Assembly (NCBI RefSeq): GCF_023746595.1 | Contig: NZ_CP080572.1 | Coordinates: forward strand, 1,844,530 to 1,908,529 | Source of the DNA: Thermococcus argininiproducens | Lineage (GTDB): Archaea; Methanobacteriota_B; Thermococci; Thermococcales; Thermococcaceae | Direction of reading: 5' to 3' | Length of the DNA: 64,000 nucleotides | Shown here: positions 35,433 through 44,622 of the stretch, piece after piece | Numbering within the stretch: position 1 is the stretch's first letter | Layout of the letters: each line of letters opens with the position of its first letter | Program-made: the position numbers and the translations under genes | Notes under the pieces: model-generated | Databases searched by the model: none | What the model saw: the letters and a program-made list of their open reading frames with translations, nothing else | What the model was told of the DNA's origin: nothing

Positions 35433-36090
35433 TGCTATCAATAACTTTGAGAGGTTTTCTTCCAATTTTTTCACAGAGTCTTTGGACAGTTGGATTTCCC
35501 ACCATAATCGTGTCTGTTGTGAGAAGATAATCGGCTTCATCAGCAATGGCATGAGCCAAAATTAATACATCCGTTGAGGTTAGGTAAGTACCATCGTGAA
35601 AGTTATAGGATATATCATCTACTTCGTCTATTTTTTCAAAACATATCTCTTTGTTTTTAACATATGGATTGTTTAAACACATGAGAATTCTAGCAATTCT
35701 ATAAGCCTCCGGAGGTACTGGAGGTAATTCTGCATTCAGGTTTTTAATTAAAGTATAAAATTGTCCTAGAATTATCTCTCTTTTCTCGTCTAAAGAAAGG
35801 TTAGAAGTTAATATACCTTTATTCCGACTTTCCCATCCTTTAAGTTCGTTCTCGTTCTTTCGGTATAATATAGAAGAGAATTCTCCAACAACAACTTGAG
35901 AAATTTTAACAATATATGTTTCGGAATAATTAGTAAGGGCTTTGATATTATTTTTGGCAGTTATATAGGTGTCGGATTCCTCCTTATCTAAGAGATACCC
36001 ACATATCATTTCAGTATCTAAATAAACAACTTGACGGCCTGTATGTGTGTTTTTTTGATTGTTTTTCTTTTTACGGCCTCTCCTTGCCAT
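35416..36090 (-). CDS. PIN-domain protein
   Basis: A 224-residue protein with a basic head (ARRGRKKKNNQKN). PIN motifs: VVYLDTEMICGYLL (first Asp), VVVGEFSSIL (Glu), STDVLILAHAIADEADYLLTTDTIM (the Asp pair and final D). PIN proteins are metal-dependent RNases, often VapC-like toxins, but this one is about 80 residues longer than VapC. The start has GGAGGTATGTC before the ATG. Its partner may be the overlapping YwgA-like gene; an upstream antitoxin is not seen. Confidence 0.78.
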   Translation of the reverse strand: MARRGRKKKNNQKNTHTGRQVVYLDTEMICGYLLDKEESDTYITAKNNIKALTNYSETYIVKISQVVVGEFSSILYRKNENELKGWESRNKGILTSNLSLDEKREIILGQFYTLIKNLNAELPPVPPEAYRIARILMCLNNPYVKNKEICFEKIDEVDDISYNFHDGTYLTSTDVLILAHAIADEADYLLTTDTIMVGNPTVQRLCEKIGRKPLKVIDSIIQQS

Positions 36091-36473
36091 GACATACCTC
36101 CAAATACTTATAACTGAATCTCAGGTACATATAGCTTACTCTGGTAGCGATTACCAACATGACAAATAATTGTAGTAAAAACTGTCAAAATAATAATGAA
36201 GCAGAAAAATAAGCTAAATATTTTGTCTAGAAAGCCTGCGAGTTAAGAAAAGAATTGTGAAAAACATCTACTTCTCACAAGTATAGGATGGGCCGGGAGG
36301 CCCTTGGCAGTGGCTAAATGGAAACAGTTCATGGAATGTACACAAGTGGGAATTTTTAAGCTTTATGCTGGTAAAAAGTCAATATTTTTGGATTAGAAAG
36401 GGAACTTATGGTTAATTCGGAAATAAGAGAAGGTTTAAATAGTTATTTTTTGCAAAAATACTGAGGGATGGTT
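36091..36473. other. Gene-free interval before the first DUF257 gene
   Basis: About 380 AT-rich bases with no supported ORF. It holds one GC-rich patch around 36288-36314 (GGATGGGCCGGGAGGCCCTTGG, containing GGGCC/GGCCC) and a TATA-like GGTTTAAATAG at about 36432-36442, which should drive the DUF257 gene. I see no RNA gene I can support. Confidence 0.5.
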
Positions 36474-37100
36474 ATGTGGGAGGTATTTACTAAGTTAAAT
36501 CCCGGAGAAGTGGTTTTAGTTGAGTATTCCTCCAAAGTAAACCCGTTACCCGTTTTTGCAGAAATAATAAAGTGGGCTAATGCCAGAGGATACCAAATCC
36601 TGATTACGGATCTTCTTAATAGACTCGAATTGTGCTTAAGGTACATGAAAATTGGGAAAAGTGAATGTAAGGCGCTGGAGAAAGCAAAGGTTGTTGAGAT
36701 TGGTTATCGTGAACCTCCCGAGGTAAATGTGGTGAAGTTCATCAACGGAGATAGGGAATTGCCAGCATTACTTTCAGAATACAAGAAAGTCTACGAGAAG
36801 CTAGTAAGTGAAAAGTTTACTGTTGCGTTCTTGTTGGGGGTTGAGAGGTACGTTATTTTAAGAAGAAATGATGCAATCAAACTTGTCAGTATTCTTGGAG
36901 CTTTTGTGGGAGACACTCGCAGAATAGCATTTTATTTTGTAAATAAGGACATATTGGAGGGTATTATTCCAAATCCATTAACTATGCTTGAGGAGCTTGC
37001 TACAACAATAATAGAGCTCGAAAAAGAGAGGGGGAGGATAAGACTTTGTATTACCAAAGCACTTAATCCTGAGCTTGACGGCCAAGAAATTGTAATCTAA
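36474..37100 (+). CDS. DUF257 family protein, copy 1
   Basis: A 208-residue member of DUF257, a family confined to Thermococcales as far as I know, with a RecA/KaiC-like core lacking a clear Walker A. It begins MWEVFTKLNPGEVVLVEYSSKVNPLPVF and has AFVGDTRRIAFYFVNKDIL near residue 145 and RIRLCITKALNPELDGQEIVI at the end. I start at ATG 36474, after GAGGGATGGTT. The paralog at 37444 shares all these blocks. Function unknown. Confidence 0.82.
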   Translation: MWEVFTKLNPGEVVLVEYSSKVNPLPVFAEIIKWANARGYQILITDLLNRLELCLRYMKIGKSECKALEKAKVVEIGYREPPEVNVVKFINGDRELPALLSEYKKVYEKLVSEKFTVAFLLGVERYVILRRNDAIKLVSILGAFVGDTRRIAFYFVNKDILEGIIPNPLTMLEELATTIIELEKERGRIRLCITKALNPELDGQEIVI

Positions 37101-37443
37101 CTTATCTTGAATCCTTTTACTATTCTTCTTTTAGACATTAAAAGCAAAATATTGGTTAATGGTGCAGTTACCCTTGCTACAATACTTATGGTTGTTTCTC
37201 TGGAGCCCAATAATTACTGACCTTTTCCCTGCTCTGACATGCGAGGCTTTTTATGGCATAATAACATTCAAAAGCATGAGGCTTTATTCCTCAATAACTT
37301 ACAAATTTTCAAAAATTTTCGGATTTTTTGTAGTTTTTCTCATGTTTTTACATAAATATTAGAGATTTTACAATATCCAGCAGTAGATATTCATAAAATA
37401 TTTAAGGAATTAATTATTAAATAAAGTCATAATGGTGAGTCAT
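37101..37443. other. Gene-free interval between the DUF257 paralogs
   Basis: About 340 AT-rich bases. The only plus-strand ORF (37159-37362) lacks a ribosome site and coding character. A TATA-like AATATTTAAGG about 40 bases before the second DUF257 gene is the likely promoter. Confidence 0.45.
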
Positions 37444-38079
37444 ATGGAGCAGATCATCAGTAAGATTTGGGATTCAATAAAATGGGGAGAGAGTGTGCTA
37501 ATAGAACATGATTCACTAACGAGTCCAGTAGCAGGATTTTATCATTTATTAACCTGGAGTAAAAGAAAAGATTATGATATTCTTATTGATGATGTTCTGG
37601 ACACTCTTTACTTGTACAAAACCCATTTAGAGTTGGCCGGCTTTGATACGAGCATTTTAAATGATATTAAAGTGATAAAGGCCGGAGGTAGGTTTGAAGT
37701 TGGCCAAGTTCTTGACCGTATTGCAATTAACGAGCCAGTTATTAGAGAGAGCGAATATAAGAAAATCCTTGACTCTGTATCAATAGGCGACAAGGTGATT
37801 AATCCGGTTTTAGGCTTTGAAAAGCTTTTATTGCTAGCTGAATCCAAGCAAGATAGTTTGGCCACCATAAATACTGTCCTCTCCTTCACTGGGACAAAGA
37901 GAATAGCATTTTATTTTGCCAATATTAGTCTCCTGAAAACAGGTACCCCACACACCCTCCCACTGTTTGAGGAGGTTGTAACTACAGTAATTAAAATCAG
38001 AAAGAAAGGAAGGAAGCTTTCATTTAGTGTTGTAAAGTCAATAAATAACAAAATTGACGGCCTAGAAGTTACAATATAA
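37444..38079 (+). CDS. DUF257 family protein, copy 2
   Basis: A 211-residue paralog of the preceding gene: WDSIKWGESVLIEHDSLTSPVAGF at the start, SFTGTKRIAFYFANISLL in the middle and FSVVKSINNKIDGLEVTI at the end. The ribosome site GGTGAGTCAT places the start at ATG 37444 rather than ATG 37432. Divergence between the copies is high, so the duplication is old. They form the right edge of the island. Function unknown. Confidence 0.82.
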   Translation: MEQIISKIWDSIKWGESVLIEHDSLTSPVAGFYHLLTWSKRKDYDILIDDVLDTLYLYKTHLELAGFDTSILNDIKVIKAGGRFEVGQVLDRIAINEPVIRESEYKKILDSVSIGDKVINPVLGFEKLLLLAESKQDSLATINTVLSFTGTKRIAFYFANISLLKTGTPHTLPLFEEVVTTVIKIRKKGRKLSFSVVKSINNKIDGLEVTI

Positions 38080-38415
38080 TGGCCTATTTCCACCAAAAAT
38101 ACTTTCCAGTAATGGAAGAAATACTGTTAATAGGCCTGTTACTTGTATATAAAAACCTTTGACTCTCTTTTTCAGCTTTATTTTATGGAGGCCAGCATTT
38201 GAAGTTCTAACATTTTACTTATAAGTTAGAACGTTTGAGTTAGAAGTTTTATACGTGACATTTAAAGAAAGAATAGAACCTTAGAGACCTTCCTAAAGAT
38301 CTTACTGCTATCTGAAAGCATTGCCCTTCAAGATAGGTAGAGGTCAGGAACAGGGAATGTCAAGCCGACTAGAACTCAAAAAATTCTGTCTGTCCTCAAC
38401 TCTTGTGTGGACAAT
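38080..38415. other. Gene-free interval at the right edge of the island
   Basis: About 335 bases without ORF. It holds a perfect inverted repeat GTTCTAAC (38204-38211) / GTTAGAAC (38225-38232) with a further GTTAGAAG at 38239-38246, and a TATA-like ATATAAAAACC at 38147-38157, but no gene follows them on the plus strand. It may be a relic promoter or boundary sequence. Confidence 0.45.
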
Positions 38416-38742
38416 CTAATCCCCTTTACTTTTCAACACTGCAGGTTCAAACATTAGCACATAGGATGATTCCAAGGCCCTAGGACAGTGTTCAATGCCC
38501 TTTGGCACCACTGCCATTTCACCTTCATGTAAAATTATGTCAGGCTGATCCCTTAACTGGATCACTATGCTTCCCCTATAAACATAGAAAAGCTCGTCTT
38601 CATTTGTGTGTTTGTGCCAGTGATATTCTCCCTCGAAAAGGGCCATTCTGATCACATACTCGTTAACTCTTGCTATTTCGATTGGGGACCATGGCTTGTC
38701 AAGTTCTTTGAGTTTATTCTCCAAATTAATTTTTGGGATCAT
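38416..38742 (-). CDS. Cupin-domain protein (mannose-6-phosphate isomerase-like)
   Basis: A 108-residue single cupin. Motif 1 is EGEYHWHKHTNEDELFYVYRG (HxH..E metal ligands) and motif 2 is EGEMAVVPKGIEHCPRA. Small cupins of this type accompany catabolic gene sets and may bind or isomerise small acids. ATG 38742 follows AGAGGTGATGTT; the longer upstream frame runs into the RidA gene end. It is the last gene of the leftward RidA/aminotransferase/transporter cluster. Confidence 0.83.
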   Translation of the reverse strand: MIPKINLENKLKELDKPWSPIEIARVNEYVIRMALFEGEYHWHKHTNEDELFYVYRGSIVIQLRDQPDIILHEGEMAVVPKGIEHCPRALESSYVLMFEPAVLKSKGD

Positions 38743-38803
38743 AACATCACCTCTGGGCTTTTTAATGAGGCCCTTAGATAAATTAAAAAGAAAACCAAAT
38801 AGA

Positions 38804-39181
38804 CTAAATATATGCAATAGCCTCTATCTCAATTTTCACATTCTTTGGGAGTCTGGAAACTTCTATTGCAGCCCTAGCAGGTTTTGATTCACTGAAATAC
38901 TGAGAATACACCTCATTCATTTCTGCAAAATCATCCATATCATCTAGATACACTGTAACTTTTACCACATTGTTCAATGTTCCTCCTGCCGCTTCTACTA
39001 TGGCTTTGATGTTTTTTAAAACTTGATGTGTTTGGGCCCTAATACCCCCCTCTACTAACTTCCCACTCTCAGGATCTACTGGAATCTGGCCAGAAATAAA
39101 AAGAAAATTCCCGATTTTTATGGCTTGACTATATGGACCAATAGGTTTGGGGGCCTTTTCTGTAAATATTATTTCTTTCAT
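38804..39181 (-). CDS. ridA: RidA family enamine/imine deaminase
   Basis: A 125-residue YjgF/YER057c/UK114 protein that hydrolyses reactive enamines and imines released by PLP enzymes, producing oxo acids and ammonia. The family pattern is present: [20 protein letters not shown], the conserved Arg in [24 protein letters not shown], and [23 protein letters not shown]. Its position directly after a PLP aminotransferase gene fits this role. The ribosome site is GGAGGTGGAGG. Confidence 0.92.
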   Translation of the reverse strand: MKEIIFTEKAPKPIGPYSQAIKIGNFLFISGQIPVDPESGKLVEGGIRAQTHQVLKNIKAIVEAAGGTLNNVVKVTVYLDDMDDFAEMNEVYSQYFSESKPARAAIEVSRLPKNVKIEIEAIAYI

Positions 39182-39201
39182 TTTCCTCCACCTCCAGAGA
39201 T

Positions 39202-40440
39202 TTATTTCTTTAAAAACCTCTGTTGCACCTCAATTAGATAATCTATTTCTTCCTTTGTATTGAAAAAGTGAGTGCTTACTCTTATCCCCCCTACTCCACC
39301 AACAAATCTTAGAGAAACTTTTATTGGCTTTTCGTGGGGTGCTGGAGCACTAAAGTATTCGTATGTCTTTTGATCCAATTGATGATCTCCTGTGCTATAA
39401 ACTATGAGACCATGACGTTTCTTTTTATCTTCAGGTGTCACAAGGGTGCAACCTATTTCATAAAGCCTGTCAACCAAGTAATCCCCTAAACTACGCACTC
39501 TTTTTTCAATTTTCTCTGACCCAATATCTAAGAGAAAGTCCAAGGTAGCATTCCATCCAAAAAGAACCGGTGTTACACACAATCCCATTTCAAATCTGTT
39601 TGCAGTCTTCACTAGTGGGTAGTCCCAATGCTTCACGTTATCATGCTCTGGACTTCCGAAAGGTATTCCTCCTGGAACATCCGCCCATATGTAGTTTCGA
39701 AAATCTGGGTCAAACTCTTCTATGAGGTCTTCTCGTATGTAAAATATCCCTGCACCCTCTGGGCCACTCTGCCACTTATAACTCCCGGTAAGAAGGAAAT
39801 CCACATCATCTTTATGCACGTTAACATCTATTGCCCCTACTGCTTGAATAGCATCGTCAAGCACGTATGCTCCATGCTCATGGGCCAATTTAGAGACCTC
39901 TTTGACATCATATGTAAATCCACTCCAAGCCATGGTGTGATTTACAACCACTAGTTTTGTATTGTCATCGATAGCTTTTTCCAGATCCGACATCAAGATT
40001 TCTCCATTGACATTCTTGATCCTTCTTAGTTCAATACCTTTCCTTCTCAAATTAAGGAGTATGTACGGGATTGATGGATAATCCATATCAGTAAAGACTA
40101 CATTATCTCCTTTTTGCCATTTTATTAAGTCATTTATTATCAAGTTTGCCCCAGTCATCACTCTGTAGAGGTTTGTTACTTCCTCCTCTTTTGCATGTAT
40201 AAGTTTTGCTGACTTTCTAATAGTTTCAAAAAAAACTGTAGTGAGAAATGGGTGAGTTGCTGGACCATACGGAGCATCATCTTCAATTCTCCCAGCCTCA
40301 TAAAGAGTAATACACTCACGCATGGCATCCATCCAGTATCTTCCAGGAATCATCTGATCTGCTGCATTAAAGAAAACCCAATGCTTTAACATTGGAAAGT
40401 TATTTCTAACCTCTTTCAGGTTTATTCCATTTACACTCAT
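39202..40440 (-). CDS. Class V aminotransferase / lyase (PLP), copy 1
   Basis: A 412-residue PLP enzyme of the cysteine-desulfurase/kynureninase-like class V fold. The PLP Lys is in [16 protein letters not shown], and the Asp that binds the ring is in [14 protein letters not shown]. It has the HxxxxSG-like [11 protein letters not shown] loop. Desulfurase Cys loops are not visible, so a lyase or aminotransferase on an amino acid is more likely. ATG 40440 follows GGAGGTGGATGCA. It is about 30% similar by eye to the enzyme at 41823-42953. Confidence 0.83.
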   Translation of the reverse strand: MSVNGINLKEVRNNFPMLKHWVFFNAADQMIPGRYWMDAMRECITLYEAGRIEDDAPYGPATHPFLTTVFFETIRKSAKLIHAKEEEVTNLYRVMTGANLIINDLIKWQKGDNVVFTDMDYPSIPYILLNLRRKGIELRRIKNVNGEILMSDLEKAIDDNTKLVVVNHTMAWSGFTYDVKEVSKLAHEHGAYVLDDAIQAVGAIDVNVHKDDVDFLLTGSYKWQSGPEGAGIFYIREDLIEEFDPDFRNYIWADVPGGIPFGSPEHDNVKHWDYPLVKTANRFEMGLCVTPVLFGWNATLDFLLDIGSEKIEKRVRSLGDYLVDRLYEIGCTLVTPEDKKKRHGLIVYSTGDHQLDQKTYEYFSAPAPHEKPIKVSLRFVGGVGGIRVSTHFFNTKEEIDYLIEVQQRFLKK

Positions 40441-40488
40441 TGCATCCACCTCCACCAACCATGTTTGCTTTAAAGAAAAAATAAAAGG

Positions 40489-41817
40489 TCATGAAGTAAA
40501 GAAGGAATACCATCCCCACAAGAGTGTCAATATTATGAATATTGGCAAGACAAACTTTATCCAATAGAACAAGACTGTCTCAAGTGTTCCTTTAAACTTT
40601 GTTTTAGAGCCTTTTCTCAGTTCCTCAAAAGCCTTAGACCTTCCTAGAATCCATGTAAAGGTTATTATGGCTATTAAAGATCCTATTGGAAGCATTGTAG
40701 ATCCCCAAAAGAGATCGTTGTAGAGTAGGAAGTTTAGATTGTACATCGTAGGAAGTCCTAGGATAAATTCAATTACAATCATGAAAATAGTAGTCTTCTT
40801 TCTGTCCCAGCCAAATTTTTCTTCAAATGCATCAATAACAATCTCAAATCCAGGTATTGCTGAGAGAACTGCAACTAAGAATAGCGCAAGGAAGAACAAT
40901 GCAGCGAATATTAGGCCTCCTGGGATTTGTTTAAAGACTTCTGGGAGGGTTATAAAGATTAGTGGTGGTCCTGATGCGGGATCTATTCCAAATGCAAAAA
41001 CTGCCGGGAGTACCACAAGACCTGCAAGAAATGCCGCTGCAGTATCACCAAATGCTGTCCACACACCTGAAGAGACCAAATCTTGGTCATCAGAGAGGTG
41101 TGAGCCATAGATAAATATCCATGTCGCTCCTAAGCCAAGACTGAAAAATACTTGGCCCATTGACGCGAGTATTGTCATTGGAGTTATTGCAGACCAATTA
41201 GGCTTTAAATAGTATGCCAATCCGTCCATAGCTCCTGGCAATGTGAATACACGAAGTATAAGTACTATAAATGACAGATAGAAAAATGGCATGAATATTT
41301 TACTTGCACGCTCTATTCCTTTTCTAATTCCTCCTAGCAATATCATGCCAATGAACACCAAGACTATCAAGTCCATTGCTGCTTGTATTGACATGCTGCC
41401 CAATGTGTTCTCAAAGAAGGTTCCAGCGTCCACATTAGTGTACATCCCTCCAAGGGATCCTAAGAAATACCAAAGAACCCATCCTATTACCACTAAATAG
41501 TAAGAGACCGCCATGATGGCCACCATTACAAGTAGCCATCCGACATATTTTCCGCCTGGAAGTCCTGCTTTTATGAATGCTGTTGCAGGCCCGCTTTTTG
41601 TGTATCTAGCAACTGTAAATTCCGCCCAAAGAGCAGGTATTCCTATTGTAACTATTAAAAAAAGATAGACGGCTAAAAATGCTGCTCCACCGAATTTTCC
41701 TAACATGTATGGGAATCTCCATACATTCCCAAGCCCTACTGCAACACCTATAAGGGCCAAAATCGCCCCTGTTTTAGTCGCCCAAGTTTCTCTACCCTTT
41801 CCACTAATTTCCGGCAC
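40489..41817 (-). CDS. Neurotransmitter:sodium symporter (NSS) family amino-acid transporter
   Basis: A 442-residue membrane protein with about 11-12 helices, LeuT-like. TM1 has the Na+-site sequence GAILALIGVAVGLGNVWRFPYM, followed by GGAAFLAVYL and the later VFFSLGLGATWIFIYGSHL (TM6 unwound region). Imports an amino acid with sodium. The GTG at 41817 follows GAGGTGATTAAC. It lies between two class V PLP enzymes in one leftward operon, so its substrate is probably theirs. Confidence 0.92.
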   Translation of the reverse strand: MPEISGKGRETWATKTGAILALIGVAVGLGNVWRFPYMLGKFGGAAFLAVYLFLIVTIGIPALWAEFTVARYTKSGPATAFIKAGLPGGKYVGWLLVMVAIMAVSYYLVVIGWVLWYFLGSLGGMYTNVDAGTFFENTLGSMSIQAAMDLIVLVFIGMILLGGIRKGIERASKIFMPFFYLSFIVLILRVFTLPGAMDGLAYYLKPNWSAITPMTILASMGQVFFSLGLGATWIFIYGSHLSDDQDLVSSGVWTAFGDTAAAFLAGLVVLPAVFAFGIDPASGPPLIFITLPEVFKQIPGGLIFAALFFLALFLVAVLSAIPGFEIVIDAFEEKFGWDRKKTTIFMIVIEFILGLPTMYNLNFLLYNDLFWGSTMLPIGSLIAIITFTWILGRSKAFEELRKGSKTKFKGTLETVLFYWIKFVLPIFIILTLLWGWYSFFTS

Positions 41818-41822
41818 GTTAA

Positions 41823-42953
41823 TCACCTCTCCAAAACTGCCAAATAATCAAACAACTTATCAATATCCTCTTTAGAATTGAAAATGTGCATTGCCACCCT
41901 AACCGCAGGTCCTCTTGGGGATACAATAATTTTGTTCTGTAAGAGACTCTTCGCAATTCTGTGGGGGTTTTCTGTTTTAAAAACAAACATTGGCCCCATG
42001 TTTTCTTGATTTTTCGGTGACAGAATGTCCAAATGATGCTCCTCTCCTAATTCCGTTGCATATGAAACTAAGGAAGATACATGAGACTCAATGCGTTTCG
42101 GACCAATTTTCCTTATGAGTCTAATAGCTTCAAGTGAAGTCAATATTGTGGGAACTGCAGGGGAACCACTCTCAAATCTTCGGGCACTGTTTGAATAGTC
42201 TAGATTGTAGATATCAAAAGAGAAAGGATTTTGTTGTCCAAACCACCCTGTTATTGTAGGTTCAAGCTCCTCTATTAGCTCTTGTCTAACGTACATTATT
42301 CCTAAACCAGCACCTCCTAGAAGATACTTGAGAGTTGTGGTAACTAATACATCTATCTGCTCTTTCTTAACATCTATGTCAACAACTCCTGTTGATTGAG
42401 CATCGTCAATAACCAACAGCGCTCCGTGCTCATGTGCTATGTCTGAAAGAGCAAGAATACTCTCATATTTGAATCCACTCTGATAACAAACATGCGGTTC
42501 TGAAAGCACTAAGGTGTTGTCATCTATAGCCTTCTCTATTTCCTCAAGTTCAATTTTCCATTCTTTACTACTTACAAATTTTACTTTAGCACCATGTTTT
42601 CTTTGAGCAAGCCAAACATGCCCTACGGTAGGAAAGTTCAAGTCACTAAGCACCACATTTTTACCTTTGTATTCCAGAGCGGTCGCTATTGATGCTAATC
42701 CACTGCTCACGTTTGGTGTAAGAGCGATTTCATCTACATGGGCTCCGATAAGCTTTGCTGCTTCTTTTCTAAGTTCTTCATATTTCTCCATCCAAAAGTC
42801 CCAGTTCATGCCTTTCTTTTCCCAGTCTTCTATGTAATTCAATAAAACCTCTTTCACTGGCTTGCTTAGAGGACCATACGAACAAGAAGCGAAATAAGAG
42901 ATGTTTTTTTCTGAGAGTATTGGAAAAAGACTTTGAATCTCTTGTTTGTCCAT
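41823..42953 (-). CDS. Class V aminotransferase / lyase (PLP), copy 2
   Basis: A 376-residue relative of the enzyme at 39202-40440. The PLP Lys is in VTTTLKYLLGGAGLG, the Asp in LLVIDDAQSTGVVDID, and the substrate loop is CYQSGFKYE. It is the first gene of the leftward cluster (PLP enzyme, NSS transporter, PLP enzyme, RidA, cupin). ATG 42953 is chosen; the upstream frame adds MVFP only. Two paralogous PLP enzymes around one transporter suggest consecutive or stereo-specific steps. Confidence 0.83.
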   Translation of the reverse strand: MDKQEIQSLFPILSEKNISYFASCSYGPLSKPVKEVLLNYIEDWEKKGMNWDFWMEKYEELRKEAAKLIGAHVDEIALTPNVSSGLASIATALEYKGKNVVLSDLNFPTVGHVWLAQRKHGAKVKFVSSKEWKIELEEIEKAIDDNTLVLSEPHVCYQSGFKYESILALSDIAHEHGALLVIDDAQSTGVVDIDVKKEQIDVLVTTTLKYLLGGAGLGIMYVRQELIEELEPTITGWFGQQNPFSFDIYNLDYSNSARRFESGSPAVPTILTSLEAIRLIRKIGPKRIESHVSSLVSYATELGEEHHLDILSPKNQENMGPMFVFKTENPHRIAKSLLQNKIIVSPRGPAVRVAMHIFNSKEDIDKLFDYLAVLER

Positions 42954-43151
42954 AGGAAACACCAAAATCTTTTACATAGTTTTCTATATAAGCTTGACGT
43001 TTAAAAATTAAAATTAAGCATTTTGAAACAGTTTTTATAATCGGATTTTTACGTAGAAGTCCAAAATATAGTTTAAAAATTTAACCCAATTTTTAAAAAA
43101 AAAGATAAACTTAATAACTTGCATTAAGCATTTATTAGGAGGCAAAACTAT

Positions 43152-44126
43152 ATGAAATCTACTTCCACTCTTGATCGGGCTGCCCAAACGTTGATTCAAG
43201 AAGTTTTGAGAATAAAAGAAAACGAAAATGTGCTATTAATATCTGATTTCTCTAACAAATGGAACCTGATTCACGAAATAGTCTCAAAGATTCTAACTAA
43301 CGGAGCAATACCTTATGTTTTCTCATTTAATGTAACATTAGAAAATGAAGACATCCCTAGAGAGGCGTTCCCCTTATTAGAACTTGCAAACGCAATAATA
43401 CTTATTTCAAATACCTCCTTAAGCTTCTCTAGGCCACTTGAAGATCTCTTGAATAAAGGAAAAAGAATAGCCTCATGTCCTAGGATCGATGAAGATATGT
43501 TCTCTCGGGCCCTCTCTATAGACCCAAAAACATTAGCAAACGAAACACAGAGAATTGCATCAATCCTTAGCAATGCTTCAAGTTTGGAACTAATTTCAAA
43601 GTACGGAAAAATTCTTACCACTTCTATAACTGGTAGAGCTGCCGTTTATGTTGATGGACTGGCCAATACTCCAGGAAAATTCACAATAATACCGGGAGGT
43701 ATAATTGGTATTGCCCCTATTGAAGGGACCACAAATGGGGAAGTTATAGTTAACGGAAGCATCAGTCATTTAGGTATCATAAACTCAGAAATTCACCTCA
43801 AAATAGAGAATGGAGAAATAATAGATATTTCTGGAGGAGATGACGCTAAAAAATTAGAAAAACTACTAGATTCATACGATAACAGTGATATGTACAAGAT
43901 AGCCGAAATTGGAGTGGGAGTACACCCCCTAATGAAAATACGTGGAAATGCCACTGAAGACGAAAGTGCTAGAGGCGTGATTATAATAGGACTAGGAGAC
44001 AATGCAGGGCATTTAGGAGGTAAAACCAAAGCTCCTGCTCATGTTGACCTCAGTATAAAAAATGCTAGTTTAAAAGTGGACTCAAAGTTCGTTCTTGTGG
44101 AAAATGGAAAACTCGTTGGATTATAA
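43152..44126 (+). CDS. M29 aminopeptidase / NicX-like metalloenzyme
   Basis: A 324-residue protein of the AmpS/AmpT (M29) and NicX superfamily. The C-terminal half has the metal and active-site blocks GGIIGIAPIEGTTNGEVIVNGS, AEIGVGVHPLMKIRG, DESARGVIIIGLGDN and KAPAHVDLSI (H-x-D). It may be a leucyl-type aminopeptidase or a ring-opening dioxygenase-like enzyme. The ribosome site is AGGAGGCAAAACTAT. It is divergent from the PLP/NSS cluster and overlaps the start of an Lrp gene. Confidence 0.78.
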   Translation: MKSTSTLDRAAQTLIQEVLRIKENENVLLISDFSNKWNLIHEIVSKILTNGAIPYVFSFNVTLENEDIPREAFPLLELANAIILISNTSLSFSRPLEDLLNKGKRIASCPRIDEDMFSRALSIDPKTLANETQRIASILSNASSLELISKYGKILTTSITGRAAVYVDGLANTPGKFTIIPGGIIGIAPIEGTTNGEVIVNGSISHLGIINSEIHLKIENGEIIDISGGDDAKKLEKLLDSYDNSDMYKIAEIGVGVHPLMKIRGNATEDESARGVIIIGLGDNAGHLGGKTKAPAHVDLSIKNASLKVDSKFVLVENGKLVGL

Positions 44127-44622
44127 CTCTAAAAAGGAGGGGAGCAATATAAAGAAGAACTTAGATTACAAAGATAGGATAATTCTTTCACTCTTGGTAA
44201 AGGATAGTTCCATCTCACTTGTGGATATTTCAAAGGTTTTGGGCATAAGTGTTACTGCTACAAAGAAAAGGTTAGCGAAACTAAAAGATAGAGGAATAAT
44301 AAAGCAGAGTACAATAAAAGTAAATTTCGATAAACTAGGTTATGGTGTTTTAGCATTTATAAAAATGGCAATAGAACCTCAAATGCGTGAACACGTGATA
44401 ACAGAGCTCAAAAAAATAAAAAATGTGATTGAACTCTATGAAGTGAGTGGAGAATATGACATAATGGCCAAAGTAGTTGTTAAAAACGTAAGTGAGCTGA
44501 GAGATACCCTATTGACCACATTAACCAAAATAGGTGGGATTAACAAAACTTCTACTATGATAATAATGAAAGAACATTCTTGTAATTTGGAAAAATTATT
44601 TGGGGAAGAGGAACATGAATGA
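44104..44622 (+). CDS. Lrp/AsnC family transcription regulator
   Basis: About 172 residues: an N-terminal helix-turn-helix (LVDISKVLGISVTATKKRLAKLKDRGIIKQ) and a C-terminal RAM ligand domain (IELYEVSGEYDIMAKVVVKNVSELRDTLLT). The N-terminus is unusually long. The start is unsure: ATG 44104 lies within the previous gene, while a perfect AAGGAGGGG (44132-44140) sits further in, followed by an ATA rather than a normal start codon. Likely a local regulator of the amino-acid gene block. Confidence 0.82.
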   Translation: MENSLDYNSKKEGSNIKKNLDYKDRIILSLLVKDSSISLVDISKVLGISVTATKKRLAKLKDRGIIKQSTIKVNFDKLGYGVLAFIKMAIEPQMREHVITELKKIKNVIELYEVSGEYDIMAKVVVKNVSELRDTLLTTLTKIGGINKTSTMIIMKEHSCNLEKLFGEEEHE

